Shown here one piece after another: positions 10,301 to 19,874 of a stretch of DNA of 64,000 nt; positions within the stretch are counted from its first letter, which is position 1; each line of letters opens with the position of its first letter. The notes below the pieces were generated by a model that worked only from the letters and a program-made list of their open reading frames with translations, had not been told where the DNA came from and made no database searches. Both the position numbers and the translations under genes were made by a program. Origin of the DNA: Phialocephala subalpina (taxonomy: Eukaryota > Ascomycota > Leotiomycetes > Helotiales > Mollisiaceae); NCBI GenBank assembly GCA_900073065.1, contig FJOG01000017.1:492149-556148 (forward strand), read 5' to 3'.

Positions 10301-12590
10301 ATGGCTTCGTTTCTAGATTCACGTCCAGATGTTGTAAGTTTGTTCCTGCATGTGCATTCGTTTCTGTTCTGCGAGCTGTATTTGTACTGATTTCTCTATC
10401 CAATGTCGAAGATCTATGGAAACTCCATCCGCAAGGATAATGGCTATGATGCCGGCAGCTACACCTACTACCCAGTTGCCATAATTGGCGCTGGAGAGTC
10501 AGGAATTGCTATGGGCTGTCGACTGAAGGAAGTTCTTGGTCATGATCAGTTTAGAATCTTTGACAGACAATCGGGAATTGGCGGCACTTGGTGGATCAAT
10601 AGATGTAAGAATGTCCTGCTCTTTTCAGAGTCTCCAAGCCAAAGACGAGGGTAAATCTACTTGTACTCGCTCTTGCAGAATCATTTTTTAGGTCAAGGCG
10701 CTGACAGCTTGTATTCCAGACCCGGGCGTCGCTTGTGATGTGTAAGTTCAACCATCACCTACTCGAGATCATACACTAAGTCAATGCTTTATACAGACCA
10801 GCAATATTCTACTCCTTCTCCTTCTGCCCAAATCCAAAATGGACTACCTTCTACCCATCCGGTCCCGAAATCGTCAAATACCTACAAGGAGTCTGCGACC
10901 AGTACGAAATCGTCGACAAGTTCCAACTCAATACAGATGTGCGTGAATGCAGGTGGCTAGAGTCCGAACAAGTCTGGGAATTAACTCTCGAACATTTAAT
11001 GACAGGCTATGGCGATTTGAGCGAGTACGACCGTGCCGAGAAGATTAGAGAAAATGGCAGGGAGTTGGTATATGTTTCAGAGGAGAAGATTCGGGCCAAG
11101 GTGGTTGTCAGTTGTGTTGGTGGGCTTGTGGAGCCCAAGGTGTGGCCAGAGAAAATTCCTGGGAAGGACAAGTTTCAGGGAGAGATCTTTCATTCTGCGA
11201 GATGGAGGTATGATGTGGACATGAAAGATAAGGATGTAGTCGTTGTTGGTTCTGGATGTAGCGCTGCTCGTAAGTCTCTTGTTCTTGGTAGCGATTATGC
11301 CCACCGCGCTCTACTCAACATTTGAAGGATTATGCTGACACCACTGGCCTCACAGAATTCGTTCCCCGGTTGACAAGTGAATATGGTGCCAAGTCTGTCA
11401 CTCAGTTGATGAGATCTCCACCTTGGGTCGTCCCCAAGACAATACCGCCGCTTGGAAACAAAGGATGGGAGAAGTGGTCCCCATGGCTAAACACCCACAT
11501 ACCCGGCTTTAATAAAGCCATTCGGTTCATGATAGCAGCAGGCGCAGAATACGACTGGAGACTCTTCGGGTCAGGAGACTACCACGAGAAAGAGCGTCGA
11601 AAACTCGAGACTCAACTCTTGGCTCGAATGAAATCAATCGTACCCGAGAAATACCATGAAATTCTCACTCCAAACTACGGCGTTGGCTGTAAACGACGAA
11701 TCTTCGATAAGACTTGGTTCGAATCACTAAATGGTCCTGCGGTCGAGTTGACGACTCTACCACTTACCAGCATTGGAGAGAAGACCGTAACACTAGGACC
11801 AGGAAGGACTTATCCAGATGCCAAAGACACAACCAGCTCAGCACCTTCCCACGAAGTCACCATCCCAGCCGATGTAATCGTCCTCGCGAACGGCTTCGAA
11901 ACAACAAAATGGCTGCATCCTCTCGATATCACCGGCCGCGGAGGCAAGAAACTACACGACGTATACGACGAGCGAGGAGGTGCACAAATGTACATGGGTA
12001 TGGCTCTAGACGGATTTCCAAATTTCTTCACGATCTTTGGTCCGAATACTGCAACTGGACATTCATCTGTGATTCTTGCGTCAGAGAATATGATTAATAT
12101 GAGTTTGAAGTTTATTGGACCGATGTTGAAAGGTGATGTGGCGGTGACGGAGATTAAGAAAGAGGCAGAGTTGGAGTGGGCGAGGGATACGCAGGCTGCG
12201 TTGAAGAAGAGGGTGTGGAATACGGGTGGGTGTATGAGTTGGTACCAGACTGAGGCGGGGTGGAACAGTACTGTCTACCCGTGAGCCTACCCTTGTTGTT
12301 TGATGTCCATTATGCTTATAACCTTTAGATACACGCAAATTTGGTTCGGTCTTCGATGTATGTTCCCAACTTGGAAAGACTGGGATATCACATACACGAG
12401 GAAGGGACGAGCCAAGAGAGCCGGAATGCGAGCAGCCATCATTCTAGGTTTGCTTGCTGCTATCACTACTATCATCAGATTAAGACGAACGGCGCAAGGC
12501 AGGGGAGTGAAGGCGACAGTTGCTGATTTCATCCGAGCAATATTATTACAAGGTGCTGCGGTACTTCAGATAGCCGGTAGCAAGGTGTAA
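10301..12590 (+). CDS. Baeyer-Villiger-type flavin monooxygenase with C-terminal membrane span
   Basis: Six exons: 10301-10333, 10412-10604, 10720-10741 (22 bases), 10797-11269, 11356-12280 and 12329-12590; 635 residues. The FAD Rossmann motif is GAGESG at 37-42, followed by GGTWWINRYPGVACDVPAI. The NADPH site is VVVVGSGCSAAQ. The Baeyer-Villiger fingerprint F-x-G-x3-H-[ST]-x2-W is present as FQGEIFHSARW at about 209-219. Later come ANGFETTKW and GPNTATGHSSVI. Enzymes of this class insert oxygen next to a ketone using FAD, NADPH and O2, often in steroid or polyketide tailoring. The last exon adds MFPTWKDWD and a hydrophobic span (AAIILGLLAAITTII, about 584-600), so membrane attachment is likely. 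It converges with the EthD-domain gene 156 bases downstream. Confidence 0.93.
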
Positions 12591-12745
12591 AGGTAACAGG
12601 ATATGCTTTTTCAATAGACCAATTGAAGAAATTTGAAATAATTCAAGACCAGACCCATAGATGTCGCTTTCCCTACCCATCGGACCTTCCAATGAATACC
12701 CATTGCTTGTAGAAGCCGATCATGGCTTGCTGACCTCCACCAATC

Positions 12746-13439
12746 TCATGACCAATTCACTTCCTTCCTCTCTTCCTCCTCCTTCTCTCTCGCTTCGTAC
12801 TCCCTCCAAACCTTCCAAACCTCGTCTTTAACCTCAATCAACGGCCTCCCTCCATCAATAACCACCTTCCTCTCTCCCTTCACAGTCTGGGGAGGCACTC
12901 TTGTAATCTGAAATGAATGGAGAATTTGGTAAGTAAGTATCCTTTAGAGATCTAGAATTTCTTGGGAGAAAGAAATTCTGAGACGCTCCAAAGCAGGAAA
13001 GTAACATACATGATCCAACGCCTCACTAAACAAAAACCTTCTCTCATCCGGAAGAATCACTTCTTTGTAATAAGCTTCTTTCCATTTTGGCATTGGAGAT
13101 GGGTTGTCGAGGATGTGTTGGGGAGGCATTCCTGCTGCTCCGTTGAAGCTTGAGATATCTACTGGTAGTTCTGAAGCCGGTGTGGAAGTTGTGAGAGGAC
13201 CGTGTATCTGTGAATGAGGTTTAGAGGGCTGTAGTGTGAAAATGAGAGGGATAGCAAGCGAGGTGTTGGTAGAGGAAATGGGGGGTATCACGTGCCTGTT
13301 CGTAATGTTGAACCCCAGAGTGTAAGAAGAAAGGAACGACGAGTGGAGCGTGGTTGTGGAGCCAGTGATGGTAGAACTGTTCGAGAGTAAGAGATGGGTT
13401 GCGCTTGAGGAGGCCTTGATCCATAGCATTGATATCCAT
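12746..13439 (-). CDS. EthD-domain protein (dimeric alpha/beta-barrel) with a GC-AG intron
   Basis: Exons (minus strand) end at the TGA at 12746-12748; start ATG at 13439 (MDINAMDQGLLKRNPSLT). Exon 1 stops after HYEQ. The next exon resumes IHGPLTTSTPASELP, which gives the family joint YEQIHGP. The only phase-correct donor is CAG|GCACGT, so this intron is GC-AG, with a CTCTAAACC branch-like site and CATTCACAG acceptor. A second intron is GT-AG after SEALDH. The product is about 166 residues. The motif FYHHWLHNHAPLV is the EthD signature (W-x5-H-x-P). EthD proteins act in ether degradation clusters in bacteria and as decarboxylase or dehydratase-like partners in fungal polyketide pathways. Proximity to the Baeyer-Villiger enzyme makes a shared tailoring role possible but unproven. 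Confidence 0.85.
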
Positions 13440-14288
13440 GATTTTCCAGTGATTCGGCAGAACAGTTTGGAAAACTATTGAACATTTGTTGATATGGAGT
13501 AAGGAAAGGATTTGAGACTTTTCAGTAATGTATTCAAGAATACGCTGAAAATATATATCTCTGGTATTTGCCAAGCTCGGTTGGAGGACACATCAGATGT
13601 TGTCCTTGAAGCCGCATGCATGCTTACTCAGTGAGTCACTCACTCCCTGTGGTCGGCCGCACTTCCAGCGAGCTGCAACTCAAATTTGCAATGGTCTTCT
13701 CGATGTCAACATTTCCAAGTAACCTCTTCGACAGAGTCATTGGAAGGACCAAGCGGCGTGAGAATACCATTCAAACCAATACTGCAAGAAGACGTTCTTC
13801 GTGCCAGATGGTCGAAGCCAACCATCAGAATTCAGAAAAGCAATGCAAGCAGATGGACATTTGAAAGCAGATAAGGCTCAAATATAAATAGAAATTCAGG
13901 AAGCAACTTTAACAACACAGAAATAATCAGTGAAGGGGTTTATTGAAAAGTACAGAGAAGAAAGGTACATTAGATATCCTTTATCAGCAGATGGGCTAAA
14001 GTCAGGAACTTCTTAGACTAGAAAAATTGAAAACCTTGGTCAGAAACTCTGTCTATTCTGAACATTTAAACTCACAAGATTCCGGTTTTTCGGTTGCTGC
14101 TTTGTACGGACATTGAAACATTGACGAGACAACAAACTTGAAATGTGGACGAGGAAATGGAAAGTGAAAAGGAGGCTACTCCACGTTAGTGCTGAACTAG
14201 TCCTAGGTAGACTAGCGTCCCACGCTTGAACAAAAACGTCAAAACACCCACTTCACAAGACTCACCGCCCGCCACTGAACCAATCACC
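13440..14288. promoter_or_regulatory. Divergent intergenic region (EthD gene / CK2 beta gene)
   Basis: About 850 bases between opposite-strand starts. Contains only short frames without coding character. Promoters of both flanking genes must lie here. No specific site recognised. Confidence 0.45.
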
Positions 14289-15554
14289 ATGCCGCTCTCC
14301 GAGAAGAACAGGCGGCTCCGGTCGTCTATCCTTGGGATGCGCCCGTGGGAGGATGAAGAACCGGAAGAGGAAGAACAATCCGCCGAAGAGAGCCCTCAAC
14401 CCAAATCTGATACCCCGCCAGCTGGTCAACAACAAAAGGCACAAGACACGGGAACCGCCATGTCTACCTCTTCGGGCACCCCGGAGTCGTGGATCTCGTC
14501 CTTCTGCTCTCTGCTGGGCCACGAGTACTTCGCCGAGATATCAGAGGATTTCATCGAGGATGACTTCAATTTGACGGGCCTGCAAGGTCAGGTTGCTATG
14601 TACAAGGAGGCGCTTGAGGTGAGTTCGCGCGCGTGCGCAAATTAACTTACGCGTTTGCTAACTCAATTTTAGATGATTCTCGACGTTGAGCCTGAGGAAG
14701 ACGAAGATGACGAGGAGGACGAGGAAGAAGAGGATGGTGACGATTCCGTTGAGGGCGAGGAGCGCGCAAGTCGCAGAGGAGCTGCAGATCGAAGACACCA
14801 CCGCATGGCCTCCGATCTCTCTATCATCGAGTCTTCCGCTGAGATGCTGTATGGTCTGATCCACCAGCGCTTCATCTGCTCTCGCGTCGGTATTCAACAA
14901 ATGTCTGAGAAGTACGAACTCAGCCATTTCGGTGTCTGCCCTCGAACCCTCTGCAATGGAACCCGCTGCCTCCCTGTTGGTATCTCTGACGTTCCTGGTG
15001 AAGACACTGTCAAGCTCTTCTGTCCTTCCTGCGTCGATATCTACGTTCCTCCCAACTCGCGCTTCCAGACCGTCGATGGTGCCTTCTTCGGCCGCACATT
15101 TGGTGCTCTCTTCCTCCTCACCTTCCCCGATTACGATATCACCAAGAAGGGTGCAGAGCGCATCAGCAATCTCGAGCATCCCAATGCGCGAGGTGCCACA
15201 TTGAACAACGATAGCGAGGAGAAGGAGAAGATCAACGGCATGAACGCATCCAACCTTGCGCCAGGTCTCGGCAAAGGTAACACGTACGAGCCCAAAATCT
15301 ACGGATTCAAGGTCTCTGAGCGTGCGCGAAGTGGTCCGAGAATGGGTTGGTTGAGAGACAAGCCTGCGGATATTCAAGAATTAAACGAGGCTGCCGCCTA
15401 CCACGCCGAGCACCCCGATTTCAGCGACGACGACGAAGCCAGCATGAACGGAGCTGCCACCAACTCTCGACCTCCTCGCCCACCTAGACGAACAACTCGA
15501 CGAGCCAATGGCGGAAGTCCCATGTCTGTTGAAGCTAATGGACAAGGACTCTAA
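14289..15554 (+). CDS. ckb1: Casein kinase 2 regulatory (beta) subunit
   Basis: Two exons, 14289-14618 and 14673-15554; 403 residues. The frame is open further upstream, but MPLSEKNRRLRSS at 14289 is the first ATG. Core family signatures are SWISSFCSLLGHEYFAEI, DFIEDDFNLTGLQ, an extended acidic loop (about residues 115-135, nearly all Asp/Glu), AEMLYGLIHQRFI and the zinc ribbon C199/C204/C227/C230 that drives dimerisation. After it come DGAFFGRTFGALFLLTFP and KIYGFKV. It is the regulatory dimer of the CK2 holoenzyme, in nucleus and cytosol. The protein is much longer than animal CK2-beta (about 215 residues) because of N-terminal, acidic-loop and Pro/Arg-rich C-terminal extensions, as in yeast Ckb1. 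Confidence 0.96.
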
Positions 15555-16456
15555 AGCTCGACTTCTATCAAAATTTGACATTGCGGGCGTTTCTAGGATG
15601 GGATTCTCAAGGATAACGTTTAGAGATCGGTTCATGTTCTTTATGGCAGCGATTGCATATGGGCGGACACGCGTGGATTACCTATTTCATGATGATTGCA
15701 TGATAGTCAAGCTTGATAATGGCCTTGCACTGGTTAGTTGAGCTAATGGGAATGATACCACGATGCGATACTTCAACTACAATCTCCAGCATTGACAGTG
15801 GTTTTTGACAAAACTGCCGCGATTGTCTCCGCTGTTCATCTTTTTCCTCGAGTGTTTACAGATTTGTGGTTCGTTCCTTCCACATTGATGAAGCAACTGC
15901 TCTTCCTTCCCGATTCTGCAAGAGCATAGACCACCGGGACCACGCACGAATGTGACTCGCATTTTTACGCTCTTGACTTAAGAAGCGTATCTTCTACTGT
16001 CAACCTCTTACTGCATTGTAGCTCTTTCGTAATCAAGAGTGGCCAAATTCGACGAAAAGTTCGAGTGAACTGGGGGGGATGGAATCAATTTGAGCATGAT
16101 TCTTCTAGTGATGTGCGCGATCTAATTTGGCCAATTTGAGTACAGTGTGCGAATTCATGACGCGACTAATTCGTTGTCCTACATCAGCTTGCAGCATTGT
16201 GTTTGGCTGAAAGGATGTATTGAGTTCATTGTCGTAACAATAGCATTGTTCCCATCTCCAACAATGCACTTATTCTCCGCGCATCACAATGGCAGGACAA
16301 CCCGAGATATTTGCATCCCAATACCTATATCTTGACTCTCCTCATCAGTCCCACCTCACCTCACTATCCTTATCAGTATCTTCGACATCAACACTTCACT
16401 ACAGCACTCAACTCATATCCGGTATTTCCACTCTCAACTCACATTCAAACCTCAAA
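15555..16456. other. Intergenic
   Basis: About 900 bases with no convincing gene on either strand. The right part, with CT-rich stretches and CATCACAATGG-like sequence, is the likely promoter and leader of the small Cys-rich gene at 16457. Confidence 0.4.
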
Positions 16457-16651
16457 ATGTGTGTCCTTTCCAAAACCATCTATCTCAGTTGTAACTGCGT
16501 CGAGTTAGATGTATTCACTTGCTACGCTCTCTCATTGAACATGGCTGAGCGACCCGACCTTTGCCCTCGGAAATTTAGCAAGAAAGTGGTGGAGAAGAGA
16601 GGGAAGTGTGCGGCAAACTGTACAGACTGTAAGTGCAAGCCGCGTAAGTAG
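16457..16651 (+). CDS. Small cysteine-rich protein, function unknown
   Basis: 64-residue frame from the ATG at 16457, preceded by an A-rich context (CCTCAAAATG) and a CT-rich leader. Nine cysteines fall at 2, 12, 14, 22, 36, 51, 55, 58 and 60, the last four as C-x3-C-x2-C-x-C. There is no signal peptide, so an intracellular metal-binding role is more likely than secretion; this is inference. Short proteins beginning MC with a zinc-ribbon-like Cys pattern are common uncharacterised fungal proteins. The small size means a chance frame cannot be ruled out. Confidence 0.5.
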   Translation: MCVLSKTIYLSCNCVELDVFTCYALSLNMAERPDLCPRKFSKKVVEKRGKCAANCTDCKCKPRK

Positions 16652-17036
16652 AAGAAGCTCCTTCAGAAGTATGTGATTTGATCCTGGTGATCGATCGCTA
16701 TAGATAAGGAGAGAGAAAGGTAAGTAAGAATGAAAGAGGTCATTATCCCTCTACAAAAGTTCTGATGATTGTGAGATTTTGCTTGTTTGGGATTGTTGTG
16801 TGCTTTCCTGATTGAGCTTTCTTTATCCCGTTGTCGGTCAGGACTCCCAACAAGATATAGGGAAGGAGTATAAGAATAGTATTGTTCTTTAACCAAGAAA
16901 TTTCTCTTAGATCATTCTCTAGTATACAGACACATTGTCATACAATTCCAGCTTTCGTATACACAACTCTTCACATACAGCTTTCACACACAATATTCAC
17001 ACATACAGATTCTCTATATAATACTCACAAACGACC

Positions 17037-18027
17037 ATGGATTCTGTCAATATTTTCTCTCCATTCGATTCGCAGAACCCAGCTGACGTAGTCTTAAGCA
17101 CAAATCTATCCTTCGGGATTGAGCTAGAATTCAACGTCTTGGTACTAGAGGACAGAGACAAGGACCCTCACCCGAAAGACCACCGCGAAGTTCACGGTCT
17201 TATTCCAGCTGGAAGTAAGATATCCTCTCAATTAGAAGGAAATCTTTTGGCTGGACGAGCCGTCCGAAGAAAGATCGCAGGCAGCCTCAACCAAACATTC
17301 GGCAACACACAAGTCCACTTCACCAAAAGACCACCCCACCACAAGATTTCAAAGCCTTAACAGCCGAGCAACATCACGACGTATCCCTCAGCAAATGGAT
17401 CGTTCAAACAGACAGCAGTGTAGCACCTCCACGTGACCGAGACACATTCAACTACAAATTCATCCCAGTCGAGGTATGCTCGCATTCATCTATTCTGATG
17501 CAGCAGTATCTCACGCAATGCAAGTAATAACCCATCTCCCCGATACCTACCGAACAAATAATAATTCTTTAACTGGTCTGTACATCCATATTGAATGCCA
17601 AAACGCTGGCTTCAATTTACCGCATTTGAAGAAGATATGTGCTTTGATCTAGACATTTGAGACGTACTTCTTTTACTTGGTACAAGAACATAGATGGAAG
17701 AACATTATTGTGAGTACTTGACTAAAGCTTCACGTTTGGCGAACGCAGTCGCTGCAGATAACTATGGTTGCGATCGACAAACCATCCTGAAGCAGGGACT
17801 AGTTAAGATCCTCGCGCAAACCACCCACGATGAAGTTGCCTCATGAGAGTTGGTATTATGGTATCAAGACTTCGGCAAGATGTAAAGATGGCGGGAACGC
17901 GGATTTGAAGAAGATCAGAGAGTTGGCTACGATTCAGTGGCTGCTGGAATACCAACACATCCGAATTTCCAGATATCGTAGGTCATCAAACGATTTAATG
18001 ATGGTGACGGTAAGTAATGATTTATGA
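17037..18027 (+). pseudogene. Decayed amidoligase-family gene
   Basis: An intact start (MDSVNIFSPFDSQ) leads into LSFGIELEFNVLV, the first strand of the fungal amidoligase family (glutamine-synthetase/ATP-grasp-like ligases), then DPHPKDHREVHGLI and AVRRKIAGSLN. The frame breaks at about 17330 and continues one frame over as DFKALTAEQHHDVSLSKW, IVQTDSSVAPP and FNYKFIPVEV. It breaks again, resuming as TGLYIHIECQNAGFNLPHL, which matches the family's TGLHVHVG...F-x-L-x-x-L segment, then meets a stop just after KKICALI. Later pieces (FFYLVQEHRWKN; SRLANAVAADNYG; DLKKIRELATIQWL) resemble the C-terminal part. The TGLHVHVG-like site has lost histidines. With several breaks and lost residues this is a pseudogene. 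Identification is from memory of the family pattern. Confidence 0.75.
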
Positions 18028-18411
18028 AGTTATACAATTTTGAGGGTATCATGTAATGGCTAAGCAATGGAGTAAGTATATCTTCAAGATTCCCTTCTAG
18101 AAACCTTCCCTCTTTGTAGACAATTTGCCTAGTTAATGGAGTAATCGACCTTGTCATTGCTCATTCCCTGACAGCAATCTGTTTCTCTCGTAATATTTGT
18201 GCTAAAGTTGTTTAGTTTGACAGAGTGATTTGAAACATACAAGTCGGTGACGGATACGTGATTGATTATTGAATAAAACTCGTAAACGAATCGAACAAAG
18301 AGGGAACCAGAACGACTCAAGACCTCCAAATGAAGTCGTTGTATACAGCTAGGCAATGATTTCAACGTCCATCAGCAGATAAACGTCAACGGGTTTCCTC
18401 CAACGCATCCC

Positions 18412-18790
18412 TTAACCGATCAATCCTCTCAAAAATATTCGCCCACCCACTAGCACTGTGTTCCTCATCACCTCTCTACTCATAGCAAAAACACTCTCCG
18501 CCAACACTTGCAGCGCTGCTACTCTATCTCTTCTCATATTCCGTCGCTCTTCAGGCGACCGATGTATGAAAGTATCGATATCGTCTCTATGAAGTGTGAA
18601 ATCGAGTCTGACTTCGAGTGGAGGTCGACATGTGGAACAAGAAGAGGTTCTGAAGAGATCGGGACCTCAAAGATTACGGTAGGGTTCTTTGTTCCCGACT
18701 TGGAGGCATGGGTAGTGTAGGTAGATCTCCTGTTTGCCGCAGCATTTGTAGGCGTGGATTGTGCGGAAACACATTTCTCGAGGATTGGGA
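18412..18790 (-). pseudogene. Interrupted minus-strand frame with Cys pattern, family unknown
   Basis: One minus-strand frame reads KCFRTIHAYKCCGKQEIYL and YPCLQVGNKEPYRNL, meets a TGA at about 18672, then continues SSCSTCRPPLEVRLDF, HRDDIDTFIHRSPEERR, and DRVAALQVLAESVFA before a stop near 18412. The amino-acid flavour and Cys spacing look like a small uncharacterised fungal protein. There is no clean start and one internal stop, so I read it as a remnant. A sequence error at the TGA would also explain it. Confidence 0.35.
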
Positions 18791-18859
18791 TAAATGGAGA
18801 TGGGACGAAAGTAACCAAAACAAACCCAGATGAAAAAATGGTTGATAATTCCATGTAGA

Positions 18860-19874
18860 TTTCCGTCCGAAGGCGAGGAGCTTTTTCGTCGAGCTCATGT
18901 TTTCAACAGACAAAGACTCGGCTTCAGTTGTTGACTTCTTTGTTCAGAAATCCGGAAACTCGGAGTCAACAATCGGTTAACAACCACTCCCCTATTCCCC
19001 CCCTTTAAAAGACACAAGATCCTTTGGGGACCACAAGAAAGATGTAGAGCGGAGATTGAGGAGAGATGCATACCATTCTACACGAAGACAGGAAAGATAA
19101 AAAGGTTGAGGTACATAGACCATCAGTTCTGCATGCTCAGTCCAACTCTGCCCCAAAACCCCATACCAAACAAAATTCACGCGCAAACATAAAAAACCAT
19201 CTCGAGAGAGGGAACAAGCGAAAGAAAAAAGAAAAAAGAACCACCGGCACCATGCGGCATGCCGGTGTAAAAAAACCCTAGTCGTAAAGGGTTTGCTTTC
19301 GAGGTGGAGGAGGAGGAGGAAAGGTGACACAATCCGCTCAGTTCGAATGGCCCATAGGTCTGAGCGGACAGGTAACTAATTCTGGTAATTCAGGAACTAG
19401 TATTTTCTGTTGGCGACGGAAAGTATCTTCTTATTTAAATCTATACAGATCGATTGTGAGATTGTGGATAGGAGGGAGTGGGGCTAGCCGAAAGAGGGAA
19501 TTTTGAGATCGAGGGAGGCGGGATTTACCCAAGGCAGTGTCACAGCGATATCACGAGGCAGGAGCCATCCTGTAACACTGGCTGTCAGGAAATTGAAGCT
19601 GTAAGAGTCAAACACGCAGTGACGATCGAGCAGTGATATACTCGCAACTTTGCCGGAGTGGCTATTTAAAATGTATAATCGAATCTCGAACTGAAAGGAA
19701 TGATTGCGGCCAATTCTCAAACAGGCCTTCTCGGCTCACTCACCTTTGTCATTGGAGTCTTCCGGGACAAGGCTTGAAACCAAAGTTGGCCCTTCTAAAC
19801 AAGTCAAGGTTTCTCTATGTGTTACCGTAATTAGAATGTCGTGCCCAAGTCTAATGCAATGCAAATACAATGCT
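18860..19874. other. Intergenic
   Basis: About 1 kb with no supportable gene. It contains an A-rich tract near 19200-19240 followed by a short perfect inverted repeat at about 19242-19267 (8-base arms, 10-base loop), and a purine-rich GGA run at about 19300-19321. The right end should be the 3' flank of IML2. Confidence 0.4.

Noticed and set aside
14658..15377. 239-codon minus-strand frame opposite the CK2 beta gene
   Set aside because: Mirror of the acidic and biased CKB1 coding sequence; no independent protein character.
19242..19267. Short perfect inverted repeat (8-base arms) as a terminator or RNA structure
   Set aside because: Too short and isolated; no adjacent gene end fits and it could be chance.
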